Shown: positions 1 to 12,194, counted from the first letter of the stretch. The stretch: 64,000 nt of DNA from Ephemerocybe angulata (GCA_013368325.1 JAACJK010000112.1:496001-560000), one strand, 5' to 3'. The notes: generated by a model not told the origin, from the sequence alone. Numbers and translations: made by a program.

Positions 1-1625
1 AAAAGTTCGACGGAAAGCTGGAGGGTAACTGGATATTCCCGTTCTCCATTCCCTTCCCGACACACGTCGACTTGACGACTCTCTGTGCAGTATACACGGC
101 GGGCAGGGAGGGCCCCATCCGCCTTCTCCCTCACCACTGTATCGAGCAAGCTTCAGGTGTTACACCATTTCCTATGGATGCCCATACTATAACAGCAACC
201 GCACCAGGGAGCTCGAGGAGTCGCGGTGAAGACCGTCGCGGCACCGTCACCCCATTTTTGACCGAAACAAAGCAGCCAATCGTACAAGGCTTCTCCTCTA
301 TGTCCATTCCAGCAACTGCCAGCTCCAGCGCAGTTACCCCCTACGTGTATGGCACCAGTCCTACGGGGTCGCTGGATGAGGGTGTGCCCCTCCCTCAGTC
401 CTTCCTCGAGCGGGAAATTGGAGCCAACATCCAATATGAGCTCGTGCTGTCTATATCGCACGGAAGGTTTGCGTCCGAGAGTCGGTACGTCCTTGGCCAT
501 TTTTCCGGGAAGACAAAAGGAATTCACTGACCGTAAGCAACAGAATCGAGACTCCGCTCGTGTATACTCCGAAGACTTTGGCCCCACCAATGTCGCTTCC
601 TCGCCAAATTGCGTATCGTCGGAGAGAGCCTCCTCCTGGCCCTGGAGTAGACCGAGAAGGCTGGCATCAACTTCCGCCCACCGCTATCCGCGGCATGTAC
701 TTACAGCAGCATGACTTGACGATTGTTTATACCCTTTACCTTGCGAATCCGGTGAGCTTTCCGTATCGCGATCGCTGATGCAATAGTACTAACAACAGCA
801 TCCAGCTATCGTACGCCCGAGGAACTCTGATACCATGTTGCCTGACAATTAGATGCGACGACATCAATGCTCTCAACATATTTGCCGACCCTCGCTCACC
901 TCGAGTCCGACTGTCCCGTGCCACCCGATTTCTCCTCAACCACCACAAAGAAGACGGGCTCAGGACAGAGTTCGCCGCCTCCCCCACACAGCCGATGGGC
1001 AATGTGACTCCACTCCTCCCCATCAAGCTCGCGAACACCGCCTCTCAATTAACGCAACGGAAGAGCTCGCGTCGTACCAGCCAAGACGCCTGGGTCGAAG
1101 TCGACCCGTTCCCTGCAAGCTTTTCCGAGCAGGTTCCGTCAACTGCTAGCAGCCCAGTCGAAATGTTAGGGTCTTCGGATGAGGACGACGAGCAGGAGGT
1201 GGGCAGCGGGGCAGTATGGTGGGTCCCACAGGGTGTAACGCAAGAACCGCGAACGCGCAGGCTGATGGGCGAGATTCACTTGCCGAAAGCCTTGCAACCA
1301 ACATGCACGTTCCCATTATTCAACATCTTGGTACGTCTCCTAAATACTTCCGTTCTTTGCATCGCCTGGCTCATTTACCCATTCTCATCCGATTCAGTAC
1401 CGTGTCGACCTTTTGGCACCCACATCGCACGCATTTGAGCCGGACCTCCAGTCTTCGACCTCAAGGAAAGGAAAGTCCCCCACGAACGATCTCAGGGAGG
1501 AGGAAGGAGGCCGAAAGCGAGTTTATGCCTCGCAGAGCGTTGAAGTTACGACTGACAGGAGGGATGACGAACCCACTCCCATTAGGTTTGTTAAGCGAGA
1601 GGAAGACTTTACTGTCAGCACCTGA
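1..1625 (+). CDS. Arrestin-like N-terminal domain protein (5' truncated by window edge)
   Basis: Four exons read in frame: before 1-484, 544-751, 806-1330 and 1398-1625 (stop TGA 1623-1625), with GT-AG introns of 54-67 nt. The first visible residues (KLEGNWIFPFSIPFP) and the later LPQSFLEREIGANIQYEL followed by LVLSI are typical of the arrestin-like fold: a strand ending in a Pro-rich turn, then an LPxSF segment and a beta-strand repeat. The central exon ends with a Ser/Glu-rich disordered stretch (SSDEDDEQE), followed by a C-terminal tail. Fungal arrestin-related proteins act as adaptors linking plasma-membrane cargo to ubiquitin ligases or endosomal pH signalling. No PPxY motif is visible in the part present, so the partner cannot be named. 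The start codon lies outside the window. Family assignment is by recognition of the fold, not by a search. Confidence 0.72.
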
Positions 1626-2377
1626 GGTTTCCGCCAGGGCTCCTTATCTATGTATTTAACGGAGTGAGGGCTAACACACTTCCATTATGCTTGCTGGTGA
1701 GCGGAAGAGGTGTATGTTAACAGTTGAGACTGTATTTAATGGAGAGAACCTATCTAATATCTAACATCTAATATCTATACGCTACTGAAAGCCCTGTCCT
1801 GATCCTTAACCTATCTTTGTCTTCAGTTCCGAGATTTGTGGGCACTTATAAGGCGCTTGTTGCAAGATCAGAGTAAGCGCCGAAGTGCGTGGGAACCAAC
1901 ACCGACTACGGATTGTAGCCAACGAACTAAAGAACGGTCAAGTTTTATACTATGCCTGAGAAAGATTGGAAAGGATTTACCAAGAACCAGATATAACTTG
2001 TAAGTAGATTAGAGCCTGGATGCGAAGCACTTGCTCATGAGAGGTGAAGGGGCGAAGGGTATGAACGGACGAGGTAAGGACAGGGAAAACGTGGATTAAC
2101 GCGTCACGAGAATTCATCGACATCGAGAGAAAGAAATGGAACAGATACGCCAGAAATATGTTGTGTATGATAGAGGAGAAAAACGCTATATAGATAACTG
2201 ACCACCGAAAACAAACAAAAGGAGGATAACACAGATATGAAAATGGGGGATGAGAAGGAAGAAAGAAAGCACAAACACTACTACTACTACTACTCCGTGA
2301 ACCATATCGTTAGAGGAAAAAGGGGGTAATACTAAGTAAGAGAGAGGAAAAGAAAAAACCCAACGTCAACGTAATAA
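1626..2377. other. Convergent intergenic region
   Basis: This is the shared 3' region of the arrestin-like gene (+) and the kinase (-). It holds short A/T-rich repeats (TATCTAA-type units around 1747-1780) and an (ACT)n microsatellite near 2277-2297. I see no open frame with coding character. Confidence 0.5.
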
Positions 2378-5300
2378 TCATAATTTCAGTTCAGTCAACA
2401 CCCGTCGAGCCAGCATCTGGTATTGCCACCCATCCCCACTCGCACGGCGGAACTGCAGTCCATGAAGAGGGAGCCAAGGAACCTACATCCCGCTTGTCAG
2501 CAAACCCATATCACAACAGCAACACGACGACGAAACTTACCTTGATAATGTTGATATCAAAGCGCACACTGAGGCTGTTATTACCCATCATCTCAAACAC
2601 CTCCCGATCCACAGGCCCACTAGGCAACGGGCTCGCACTACGCGGCGCCGGCGACGTAGCGCCAAAATCCCTCGGAATCGGTGGCAACACCTTCGCCCGA
2701 TTCGACACCGTCGGCGACCCCGACCTCGGCCCCCCCTCCTCCTTCTCCTTCCCCTCCTCCTCCATAGCGCCCGCGCTCGGCTGGAACGTCGCGGAGCTAA
2801 TCCCATTCGGATGGAGCGTCTGCGGCTGGTGCTGGATGGGTTCCCCTGTTTGATTCGAAGAAGAAACGTTGAAGAACGATGAGGATGCGCCGCTGGGCGT
2901 GGCACCAAGCGTGGTGGTCGTACCTAGCGATGGGCGGCTCACAACACTTTCCTTATCCCTGCCCTCCTTGTCGATCGACGCCTCGCGCTCCTTGCCCTTC
3001 TCCCGTTTCATCCCGAACGAGATCTTGGACGCCTTCTTCACGATCGAGGGTCGGCTAAACGTCGTCGGTGTCGCTTGCCCATTGTCGTTGCTCGTGGAGG
3101 ACGCGGCTTGGTGGTGGTTGGAAACGCCGTTGCGCCCGTGGCCTTCGATTGAGTTGAGGTCGATGGAGGGTAAGTGGATGCACTCGAAGCCGGTCTTGGT
3201 TTCCCGATACTGGATCTGCATCCTGTCGAGCACGCGTCTAAGGTCAGCCTTAATAACATTCGGCTGCTTCGTCGACGTAGTTTGAACGCTGTAACATGTT
3301 CAGCAAAGATTACCCATCACACGAAACCAGAGACTCACCTAAACAAGCCCTTGAGGAACACAGGCTTGAACTCCTTATCCGTCGCATTCCCATCATCCCC
3401 CTCCCCATCCGTATCGGTCTGCCCCCCATCCGTCTGCTCCCCCTCCTCCCTCGCCTGCGCCTCTTCCTCCTCCCTCTTCTCCGCCATCTCATTCTCAGCC
3501 CCATTCTTTGCAAAGTTTCGATCCGCCGGCTTCGACGACGAGTTGCCATACCCAGTTGACGGTCTCCGATGTCTACCGATAGTCCCCCCAGTAACGCCCC
3601 CACCCATGGACGCGGATCCCCCCATGAACGCAGCCCCAGTACTACTCCTCCGCTCATGCCTCGTCGCCCTACCCTGCGGATCAAGAATAGTCGCAGCCCG
3701 CCGATGCGCACTCCCCACCGGCTGGCTCACGCTCGCACTAACACTCTTCGCCCCAACCTGCTTCCCCCCATCCTGACTCTCCCTATCATCCACAACCCCA
3801 TTCTCCGCTGCCTCCCCTCCCTTCTCCCTCTCGCTATCAAACGACCTCACATCCGTCGACGGCCTCGGGGACGCCGTCGACCCGCCAAACATCGTCGTCC
3901 CACGCTTCACAGACCCACTCGCATGCCTCCTCGACTCATCCGCCCTCCCCACCAACAAACTCCCAAACTTCCGCACAAGCGTCGCCCCACTCGAGAACGG
4001 CGTACTCCCCGTCGTCCTCTCCCCCTCCGAATGCGGATACTCCCTCTCACTCTTCTCCTCCCTCTCCCTCTCCTTTTCCCTCTCCCTCATCTCCTCCTTC
4101 TCCCTAAACGTCGACAGCTCCGGCCCCGCCGTCCTCGGCCCCTCCACAACAACCCTCGCCCCATGCTCATCCACCGGCTCCCCCGAATGACTCCCAAACA
4201 TGCCCCCAAGCCCCCACCCCCTCCCAAGCACCGACGGCCTCTGGCTCATACTATGACTCCTCCTATGCGTGCTCGCAGCCGGAACCCTCGGCATCCCCTT
4301 CTTCGGCGGCACAAGCGTCGACTGGTCGATCTCCACATGCTGCCTCCCAGGCGCCGGCGACGCAGGCACCGGCACCGGCAACCCACTATCCCTCGCCCGC
4401 GGCGTATTCTGCTGATGCGCAAACCCAGGCGTCGTCGGCGACGGCACGACCCCCGCCCCATTATTATCATACGACATCCCGCTATAATGCGACGCCTCGG
4501 GCGCAGGCAGCCTCGGCAGCGGCATACTATAATCCGCCTTCGCCCTCGTGCTCGCCGCCGCCCTGGGGCCCCCCACAGGCGCCGTATTATGCGGGTTAAA
4601 CGTGCTCGTATACTGCTGCTGCTTCCCAGGCGCAGGCTGCTGGCTCGCAAGATCCCCGTGCGCAGGCGTAATCATCGTAGCAGCCGTAGGCGACATCTGG
4701 TCCTGCAGCGACAGCTGCGAGCTCGCAAACTGCCCGGGGCCATACACGCGGTCGCGCTCCATCTTCTCCCTCGCAAGGTAATACATAGAGATGAGCGGAT
4801 GGAACCCCTTCGTCGGATCCAGCGGCTCGCGATTATGGTCCCCATACGCGAGCGAGTTCTGCGAATGCGGCGGCGACCTGCTCATCGGACTATTCGGCGG
4901 GCTCGACGCAGGCGAAAACAGCTTCTTCCTATAATACTCGAACCCCGAAAACCTTCTCCCCTTCTTCGACGTCGGCGCCGGCGAGTCCGACTTGCCGCTA
5001 TCAAACGACACCGCAAGGCTCGAGTTGCTGAGTGTCGATGAGCCCCACTGCGTTCCGTTGAGCGTGTTGCCGCCGCTCAGGGTGCTGCGCGACCCGCGTT
5101 TGCGCTCCCAGTAGTTCACGGCGCGGATGTAGGCTTCGGACTCGAGGACCTCGACGAGCCGGCGCTCGATGTCGTCTTCCGAGCCGAACTCGAAGCCTTT
5201 CATGCCCTTGATGACCTGCCGGTCGAGTTCGTCTACACGGAGGGGTTCGCGGTGCACTAGGTGTATGTCCGGTGGGCCGGGGAAGCCGCGTGTCATCCAG

Positions 5301-6795
5301 GGGTGGTTCATGACCTCCTGAAGCGTTGCTCGGGCAGCGGGGTTCGTCACAAGCATCCTCGAAAGTAAGTGTTTGCATTCTAGTAGAGTTAGCACGAATT
5401 CCACTTTGCAGGGCACAGTGTGACTCACCGGTGCTAAGCCAGACTGGGTACTCGACGAGACCGCGCTTGATCTTTGCGTGCAATGCTGGCATGCTCTGGT
5501 CATCAAATGGCACCTTTCCGCATACCAACACGTAGAGGACGACGCCAAAGCTCCACACATCGACCTCCGGCCCCGTGTAGACTTTAGCGTTGAGGAGCTC
5601 AGGGGCCGCAAAGTACAGCGAGCCGCAGAAGGTGGAGAGGTGCCCGATGGGATCGTAGAGGTTGGACAGTCCAAAGTCGATGATTTTGATATTACCCGTC
5701 TGCGAGATCAGGATGTTTTCAATTTTGAGATCTGCATGAAGAGTTCAGAATCAGGCACGCGGGGGTTTTAGATGGGAGTAGACGAGGGATGGATGGGTGT
5801 ACTGACCGCGATGAACGACATTATTCATATGACAATACTCGAGCGCACTCCCAATCTGCCTCGCAAACTTCCTCGACACCCGCTCGCGTAGCCTCCCATG
5901 GCTGATAATGTAGTCGAGCATCTGTCCTCCATTGACATATTCGAAAACCATGTAGTAGTGATGTTGGTGGACGATCATTTCGCGCATGCCGCAGACATAT
6001 GGGTGGTATAGCAGCATCGACAGCGCCGCCTCGCGCAGAGTTCGGATTTCCTTGGATGCATCCTTCGAGGCCTGTCGCGAAGCCGATTCCGCACTGGGGC
6101 CCGTGCTGCCAGGCGGAGGGGGTTGGGATAGACACGAGGCAAAATCTTGACTGCAAGCTGCGAACGATACCAACACACACACCATGCACTAAGCTCCCAT
6201 AATGAAGCATACACAAAGTAATAGAAAGACGCACCTTCTCCCCCGTAACGTTGTGCGTCGCCAGTTTGACTTTGCCCATGCTCCCGGCCCCAAGGGTCTT
6301 GCTCAAGGTATAGTCGCCCAGAATCCTATTCGAACGGCTTGGTCTCGACGACGACGAGTGTTCGGTGCTCCTTTCATCCCTGTGCCGTCGTCGATGCGAG
6401 GCCTCGTCCGGGGCCGAGCTTCTGTCGCGGTCTCTGTCTCTGGTGTCTTGCGAGGAGGTAGTCTGGCCGGACACGGAGCCGCCCCCACCGGTGCCCGCAC
6501 CCGGGGGCGCCAGCGTAAACGACTGCGGAGGCATAGAAAGGGGTCTTGGACGGTGAGCGGAGGAGGAGGAACGGGGTACGGGCGCTGGGCTGTTGGTGCT
6601 GCCGCTGTTCTGAGGAAGGGGCGATGATGATGGGGTGTGTTGTGGCTGCGTATGCGTTGGCTGCGAAATAGGGCTATCAAACTCGTGTTGTCCGCCGATC
6701 GTAAGGAGGCCTCCTTGCGACGCTGCGATGTGGGCTGCCTCGACGTCTTCTGGGACTTGGTTGAGCTGCGGTGTGACGGAGGCAGGGTAGGCCAT
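2378..6795 (-). CDS. KIN1: KIN1/KIN2-family Ser/Thr protein kinase with C-terminal KA1 domain
   Basis: Exons: 6795-6235, 6157-5807, 5731-5429, 5379-3339, 3288-2541 and 2482-2378. A Ser/Pro-rich N-terminus leads into a complete kinase domain: glycine loop [12 protein letters not shown], beta-3 lysine AVKILPR, catalytic loop HRDLKIEN, DFGLSN, and the [12 protein letters not shown] activation segment. A long disordered region follows, then a C-terminal KA1 domain ([20 protein letters not shown], ending near [14 protein letters not shown]), which binds acidic phospholipids in this family. KIN1-type kinases act at growth sites in polarity, exocytosis and ER stress signalling. The expected protein is about 1369 aa. 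The exons sum to one base short of a full frame: the beta-3 strand and the [11 protein letters not shown] helix are in different frames, and the shift falls at a run of five G on the + strand (6118-6122). An alternative 62-nt intron (GTCTAT...GACAG, about 6072-6133) would restore the frame but remove plausible coding sequence. Confidence 0.9.
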
Positions 6796-7134
6796 GCCGC
6801 GGGTGGGTGGGTGCTGCTGGACGACGACGGCGGCGGCGCTGACGATGACGAGCCGGGTGTCGACGCTGGGCGCTGGCGGCGGGGGGCGGGGCGAACGGGG
6901 CGAACGACGGAGAGCCTTGGAGGTGGTTTGAATTCAGACTTTTGTGTTATGGACTTTACCCCGGAAACAGAATTCCTGGTGGGATTTTTGGCCTGCGGAG
7001 TCAAACCCCCGCGCCTGCCATCTGCCAGGTCCAAATCCGGCTGCGCTTCATCACTGCAATCACTCGCATTATGCACGCTACTACTGCTACAACGGTCTCT
7101 ACTAGAATACAGGTATCGAGCTGCTCGACACGCC
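6796..7134 (-). promoter_or_regulatory. Short SPC1-KIN1 intergenic region
   Basis: This 339-bp gap separates two genes on the same strand and must hold the SPC1 3' UTR and the KIN1 promoter/5' UTR. I see no further gene. No consensus TATA box is obvious. Confidence 0.4.
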
Positions 7135-7587
7135 CTACGACGACGGGGCCGCCATCGGGAGCCATTTGACGGGGTGCCGATTGTACATGGGCCACGGAGG
7201 CAAAACAACCTGCCGAACAAGGGTTTGAGACATCACAACACAACGCGACACAGGCTCAAACGACTCACAAGTGCCAGCAGCACAACAATAGCGCCGTACA
7301 GGCCGAATGTAACCCGCAGGTCCTGCAGCGCAAAACCTGTGACAAAGGAGACGACCTGCAAGCACAAGGCGAGGGGTCAGTCAGTCACAATCCCGGAGCA
7401 CTTCCGACGCCACAGCCCACTCACCCCACCCGCGACAAGCGTTACTTTGGCGATCTGGTCGACGAGGTTTTGGCCGACAAAATCCTGGTATCATGGTGCA
7501 CAACGAGTCAGGGGCTCTGCCGGACGGAGAAAAGGCGGAAGGACGCACAATCTTACCCTCAGCCAGCTCAGCTAGCGCATTGCTCAT
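7135..7587 (-). CDS. SPC1: Signal peptidase complex subunit 1 (SPC12 family)
   Basis: Four tiny exons (7587-7549, 7484-7425, 7355-7269, 7209-7135) splice to 86 residues. The product begins MSNALAELAEGKIDFVGQ and ends PPWPMYNRHPVKWLPM plus a short tail. These are the SPC12 hallmarks: an EGKIDFxGQ cytosolic segment, two hydrophobic helices (roughly residues 23-42 and 49-62), and the closing LPPWPxYxRHPxKWLP motif. The protein is a non-catalytic ER-membrane subunit of the signal peptidase complex that helps the complex discriminate signal peptides. The start was fixed because the first exon must end in ATT before GTGCGT to keep the family's GKIDF frame; the nearer GTAAGA donor gives the wrong frame. 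It lies 339 bp upstream of the kinase gene on the same strand. Confidence 0.93.
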
Positions 7588-8307
7588 GTCGTCGGTCCGC
7601 GGTGTTTTGGATGGTCTAGGGTGAGTCTCTGAGCTTTCCTGGGCGTCAGGAAGGAGCTTCGGACGGGTATATCGCTTCGTCGAAGGGAGGTGATGAGAAG
7701 AGGCCGTGGTCCGCGCGACACGTCGCTAATGATGGTCGTCACGTGGCGTGGTCCGGGCGCTAAAGATAGAACTTCGCAAGCGCCAAGAGCCGAGCGATGT
7801 TCGATGGCAGCACAGGCAACAACTCTCCTGGGTGGTATCTCATTCCATGTCCCTCTCCATACTCACTCAGCCAATTGCTCTTGTCCCGAAGATTTGCCGA
7901 GGATGCGCGACATCGCAGAACTAAAGCCTTCTACCCTGACTGACCCTGACCTGTGGCATGGAAAGATATAATAACTCTCCTACTACATACAGCAACAATC
8001 TATCATGTCCATTAAACTCCCCTCAGCTTCATCTCGCCAATACCCATACAAAGTCCATTTCATAGGCTTCCTTTTCGTTGAGTTTGAACCTTGGGCTGAT
8101 GATTGCTGGGATTGTTTGCGGTGTAGAGGGGTGATGAAGGGAAGGTATACGACGGAGATTGAGCTTAGGCAGCAGGTTCTGTTGTATGGGATTTTGGAGG
8201 GGGCGTTGGATATTCACCAGGATGACGAGGGGCGGGAGGGTGTTTCTGCGCTTGGCGCGCTCGATGCTGAGACGATGAAGGAGTCAGGACGACGTGGAAA
8301 TATGCTA
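7588..8307. other. Intergenic region upstream of SPC1
   Basis: No convincing gene is seen. It contains a CACGTG palindrome near 7741 and short unsupported frames on both strands. It lies between the SPC1 start and the 3' end of the F-box pseudogene. Confidence 0.4.
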
Positions 8308-9775
8308 CTAGTATCGCCAATCTTTCAGTCGACTGTAGGACCGCTCACCAGGCCTAGCAAGGCCCACGATCTCCTGCCACAGCTCTTCTTTGGTGAGTTT
8401 TCGGCCTGTCAAATATAGTCAGCAATCTAATCCTGACTGCAATGCAAGGCTACTTACCTTCCCACATAGTACCAAGATCCAAGCTTTCCAGCTCTTTCAA
8501 TAAACGGTCGAACCTATGCATCAGAACCGTGCTAAAGAAGGCCCTCCGCGGATGGTCACTCGCTAAGAATTCATCTCGGGTCCGCGAGTCCACGTCCCTC
8601 CAGGCTTGGTCCTCCTGGGGTAGGTGGTCGTACGAATACCCGGATAATTTGGGCGCTATGTCGGAGCAAATATGTGATTCACTTGACCACAGGAAAATCA
8701 CCTCTTGAAGTTGTGGTCGTGGCGCGCAGTTCATACTAGCAGACCGTGTGTAGCCATCTCGGTAGACACCAAATCTCGTCCTTATCATCGGAAGGAGCAT
8801 TTCAATCTGATAGAACGAGGTGGTAAAGTCCCCTCTAGCACGGAAGACGAGGGTGTCGAGCCACGGCACCGGTGTTCGCACGTGGCTGGCATAGTCGCCT
8901 TATATGAGCAGGTCGGTGAGGCCCTCGTGGTTTGAGAAGTTGAGATCCAGGAAGACCAGGTTGGGGGACATCTTGAGGATATCCCCTAAAGCATTGGGAT
9001 TAGCGGAATGAGAAGAGAAGGCGAGGTATTCCAGCGAGCACCCCGATTTTTGAACCAGAGTTTTGATGCTAACGTACATCTTCCACTCCAGCGTGGGGTC
9101 GGGGATGCCGCAGCGCATCTCGAGGTACAGCAGGCCAGGGAGCGTAACGTTCTCCAGGTGCGTGACGATGTTCCATTGAAACTCGTTTGCGTAGAGTTTG
9201 AGGTGGGTGAGGTGTGGGAGGTTGTAGGTGACCGTTAGGTCTGAAGGGATGGCGTCGTTGAGGTATGATATGATTTCTATCCTTTGTATGTTGAGAGTGG
9301 CTGTTTCCAAGATGTCGCGATATAGGCCTCGATCATTGTATGAGACGCTCTTGATACATTCGAGCTGAGATAGGGGGAGCTTGGCTAAAGATCTTGTGTG
9401 CCATGGGATTGTTCCTGACTTCGATTCGTACGACAATACGCGCCGATGAACCCATCGAGCCCGCTATCTTGCTCCGACTCCGAGGATGGGACGAGAGCGA
9501 CTGGGGTGGCGACTTCCAGGTACCTCAGACTGGGCAGCGGCCCACCGATCTACTGGAGCTTCTGCATGCCTGACGAAGGGAGGTTGAGAGTAACGGTATC
9601 CCAGCGCCGACACTCGTCAATTATAATGCCCAGCGCCTCACGGACTGGCGGTTGACCGAACAAACGCGCCGGAGGTGGTCAGCGTCGTGGTCTCCATCAG
9701 CGTCGAAGCAGGAAAAAGGAGGATATGTTGAAGGACATCGTCGGGGAGGGGCTCGGGCTTGAGCGTGCCTACCAT
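8308..9775 (-). pseudogene. Decayed F-box/LRR-type protein gene
   Basis: Reading the minus strand from ATG 9775 gives an F-box-like start (LPDDVLQHILLF) and then agaric F-box family features: RRWDTVTLNLPSSG, LPSLRYLEVA, and leucine-rich stretches such as LPHLTHLKLYANEF and LPGLLYLEMRC. The frame is broken several times: at least one shift between the F-box and the RRWDT segment, an in-frame TAG at 9552-9550, a second shift near 9435-9475 before LSYESKSGTIPW, and an in-frame TAA at 8902-8900. A well-formed last intron (8457-8406, GTAAGT...ACAG) still joins the C-terminal exon ending RLKDWRY at TAG 8310-8308. Intact splicing and long open stretches suggest recent inactivation. Its functional relatives are substrate adaptors of SCF ubiquitin ligases. 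Confidence 0.7.
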
Positions 9776-10195
9776 TAGGCTCGGTTTGGTGCTGGTTCGC
9801 ATTTAACCTTTATCCAAGTCTATCAGAAATGTCTCGATGGATTCCAACGAAAAGTGCGACCTAGGATAATGACATCTTACATTTTGCTTTCTGGTTGGTA
9901 ACTTACAGATAGTAAGGATATGGGATGTGGAAGGGTTGGTATCGGACAGTGAACTCGGAGTTAGTGAACCCGAGCTGCGCAATAGTGTTCATTTCCGTTC
10001 AACGTTCACCTGGGCTGTCCGCCAACCCCTTGCCACAGAACAAGCAACATCCATTTGGCCTCTTCACACTAGGCCGTCATCTGTCCTGCATCGAAATCCA
10101 AATCGAAGTCAGCCCTAGTCTCTAGATCTCCGCTGCTTCTGATTAAGTAGTGTCACTTGTGATACAAGATTGCCGGTGCGCTGGGCCATGAACTA
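9776..10195. other. Intergenic region between F-box loci
   Basis: No supported gene. Short frames here lack coding character. It contains the 3' region of the downstream F-box gene and the former promoter of the pseudogene. Confidence 0.4.
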
Positions 10196-11920
10196 TCAAA
10201 AAGGTACACCAGCAAAGGCCTCCTCAAACAAGGGGTCCCAGCCATCAAGGTCCACTGCAAGGAATTCCACATGTGAGGGCGCATTCCCTCTCACAATATC
10301 CACCGACACCTCCTCCTCGTACGCCTCCAAGCTCCTCTTCACCCTCTCCGCTACATCATCACATTTCTTCTCCGGCGTCGAGGGCTTTTGCCAACACCCG
10401 GCGGGAATCCGACCTCTCTCGCGCGGCGGCGTCACTCTCACAGTCAGACCCTTTAGCGCCTTACACCCTCCTTCAACACCCGGACTCGCATTTTCCCCCG
10501 TACGCGACGCAACCAGCTCCGCCAACCACACCTCAGGTCTGACACCGCCCTCACTGCTGGAGGCATCCCATCCACCCGCGCGATAGTTTTCCAACTCCCT
10601 GATCTCACAGTGCACCCTCAAATTCTCCAGGTGCGGAAACCGTGGCTCATCCATGTCGAAGACCAGAGTACTCGCCAGGTCCGCGACGGAGTACACATTC
10701 CAGTCCAGGTAGAGGTCTGTGAGGAAAGGGAAGCCATCGTCCGGTTCGATGTCTTCAAGTGTACGAGCGAACAACCCAGCAGATTCTCCCGCCAATGAGA
10801 GCTTCCTCACATTCCGGAACTGCCAAAGCGTGTCACTATCGAAAGGGAATGTCGCCCCCCAGCCCCGCCTATCGAGAATGCGGAGCACCGTGAGGTTCGG
10901 AAAGGACATATCAGTCGCATACTCGGGCACCCACTCGCCCCCAATCGTCAAATGGGTGAGGCTTGTGAGCTCACACAGACCATCCCCATCCACGTTCCTG
11001 CTGGGATTGTCGAAGGGAGGGTGTATATTTTCGGAGCTGTTGTCCGTGACCGTACTGAACGTTGCCCTTTGTAAGTTGTGTGCGCAATATCTAAGGATCG
11101 CAGCAACGTCCTTTGCGCAAATATTGATCATCCTGACAAGGAACACATGTGTGAGCTTCGTCCAAGGGAAGTCGTGCGGTACGGTCGCCAGCTTCCACGT
11201 CACGAACATCGCTTGCCGCAGGCTTGGGAGGATCGGAAGGGCCAGCGGAGTAGGTTCACGGTCTATTTGGGGAATGTCGAGCCCCACGAAGAGCCCGCGC
11301 ACATTGGGGAGGGTGAGGCCTTCTAATCCGAGTCCGCCCACGTCCCCCAAAGGCCCCTCGGTGGTGAATCTGGCGTTGAGGAAGCGCACATTGTCGAGCG
11401 GCTTCAAATGGGCTCCATCGAGGGCAAGGAGGTCCCTGACTGGCACCATCGATGCGGGTTCCAAGTTGGCCGTTGTCGCTACTCCTCTTGTACGACAGAG
11501 GGTAAGAGACCAAGGTGCGGCCCCGATCCTCCCCAACCACGCTCTGATACCCACTGCATCCTCCAACAGCACCATAGCCGGATCGTCCGCGAGGCCCTCA
11601 GAATTCCCAGTACCAGAAGTTGCGGCCATCGAGCCCGCAAGAATGAGTGGGACCGCGAGGTTCGACCAGAGAGCGGCATGCCTCATGGCCACCTCCCTCC
11701 ATGTGCGGCACACCAAACACACCGTCTCTAGACCCCTAACCCGCTGTCTGAAATGTTCGAGTATGTCCCTCCATGGTTCCCGCCGATACCAATCTATGTA
11801 GGCTTCGAAAATCCCGGCTAGGGTCTCAGCAGGGAGTGTTTGAATAGGGCTTTTGAGTGAGGCGTGGCAAGAGCCTTGCGATTGCGGACGCAATGAGGCG
11901 TCCAAGTCTTGAGATGGCAT
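10196..11920 (-). CDS. F-box domain protein (574 aa, single exon)
   Basis: An uninterrupted frame runs from ATG 11920 (MPSQDLDA; an in-frame ATG also exists at 11932) to TGA 10198-10196. Residues about 28-85 form a degenerate F-box: LPAETLAGIFEAYIDW, then a linker and VCLVCRTWREVAMRHAALWSNL, where the W-R-x-x-A pattern is typical of agaric F-box proteins. The rest is a leucine-rich, LRR-like region (for example LPNVRGLFVGLDI, LTSLTHLTIGGEW, FPNLTVLRILD, FPHLENLRVHCE). By family knowledge the F-box recruits SKP1 of an SCF ubiquitin ligase and the C-terminal part selects the substrate; the substrate is unknown. It is the middle member of three tandem F-box loci on one strand. Confidence 0.85.
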   Translation of the reverse strand: MPSQDLDASLRPQSQGSCHASLKSPIQTLPAETLAGIFEAYIDWYRREPWRDILEHFRQRVRGLETVCLVCRTWREVAMRHAALWSNLAVPLILAGSMAATSGTGNSEGLADDPAMVLLEDAVGIRAWLGRIGAAPWSLTLCRTRGVATTANLEPASMVPVRDLLALDGAHLKPLDNVRFLNARFTTEGPLGDVGGLGLEGLTLPNVRGLFVGLDIPQIDREPTPLALPILPSLRQAMFVTWKLATVPHDFPWTKLTHVFLVRMINICAKDVAAILRYCAHNLQRATFSTVTDNSSENIHPPFDNPSRNVDGDGLCELTSLTHLTIGGEWVPEYATDMSFPNLTVLRILDRRGWGATFPFDSDTLWQFRNVRKLSLAGESAGLFARTLEDIEPDDGFPFLTDLYLDWNVYSVADLASTLVFDMDEPRFPHLENLRVHCEIRELENYRAGGWDASSSEGGVRPEVWLAELVASRTGENASPGVEGGCKALKGLTVRVTPPRERGRIPAGCWQKPSTPEKKCDDVAERVKRSLEAYEEEVSVDIVRGNAPSHVEFLAVDLDGWDPLFEEAFAGVPF

Positions 11921-12194
11921 AGTGGATAACACTAGTAGAGAAAGGCTGTGAGTGCGTGGCTGGAATCAATGAGTGTTGGCGGTCGAACGCTGAGCGCTGA
12001 GCAGGCGCGTTGTTCGCGATCAAGCGCCTGCGTTTCGGCAAACAGCGGCCAATTTTTCTCAGGCTCAAGAGTTGAAGAGTCTGCCTTGCCAATTTGGAGT
12101 CTGGACTGCAGTGTGTTGTGTGCAGACCCATCTCAGGATGATCCTGGAAGGATCGACTACAGGTCCATATAACCTATTTATGTAGCTAGTTTGT

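Noticed and set aside
3569..5041. 490-codon + strand open frame
   Set aside because: It is antisense to the KIN1 disordered region. Its Arg/Pro/His-rich composition is what a biased coding strand produces in the opposite frame.
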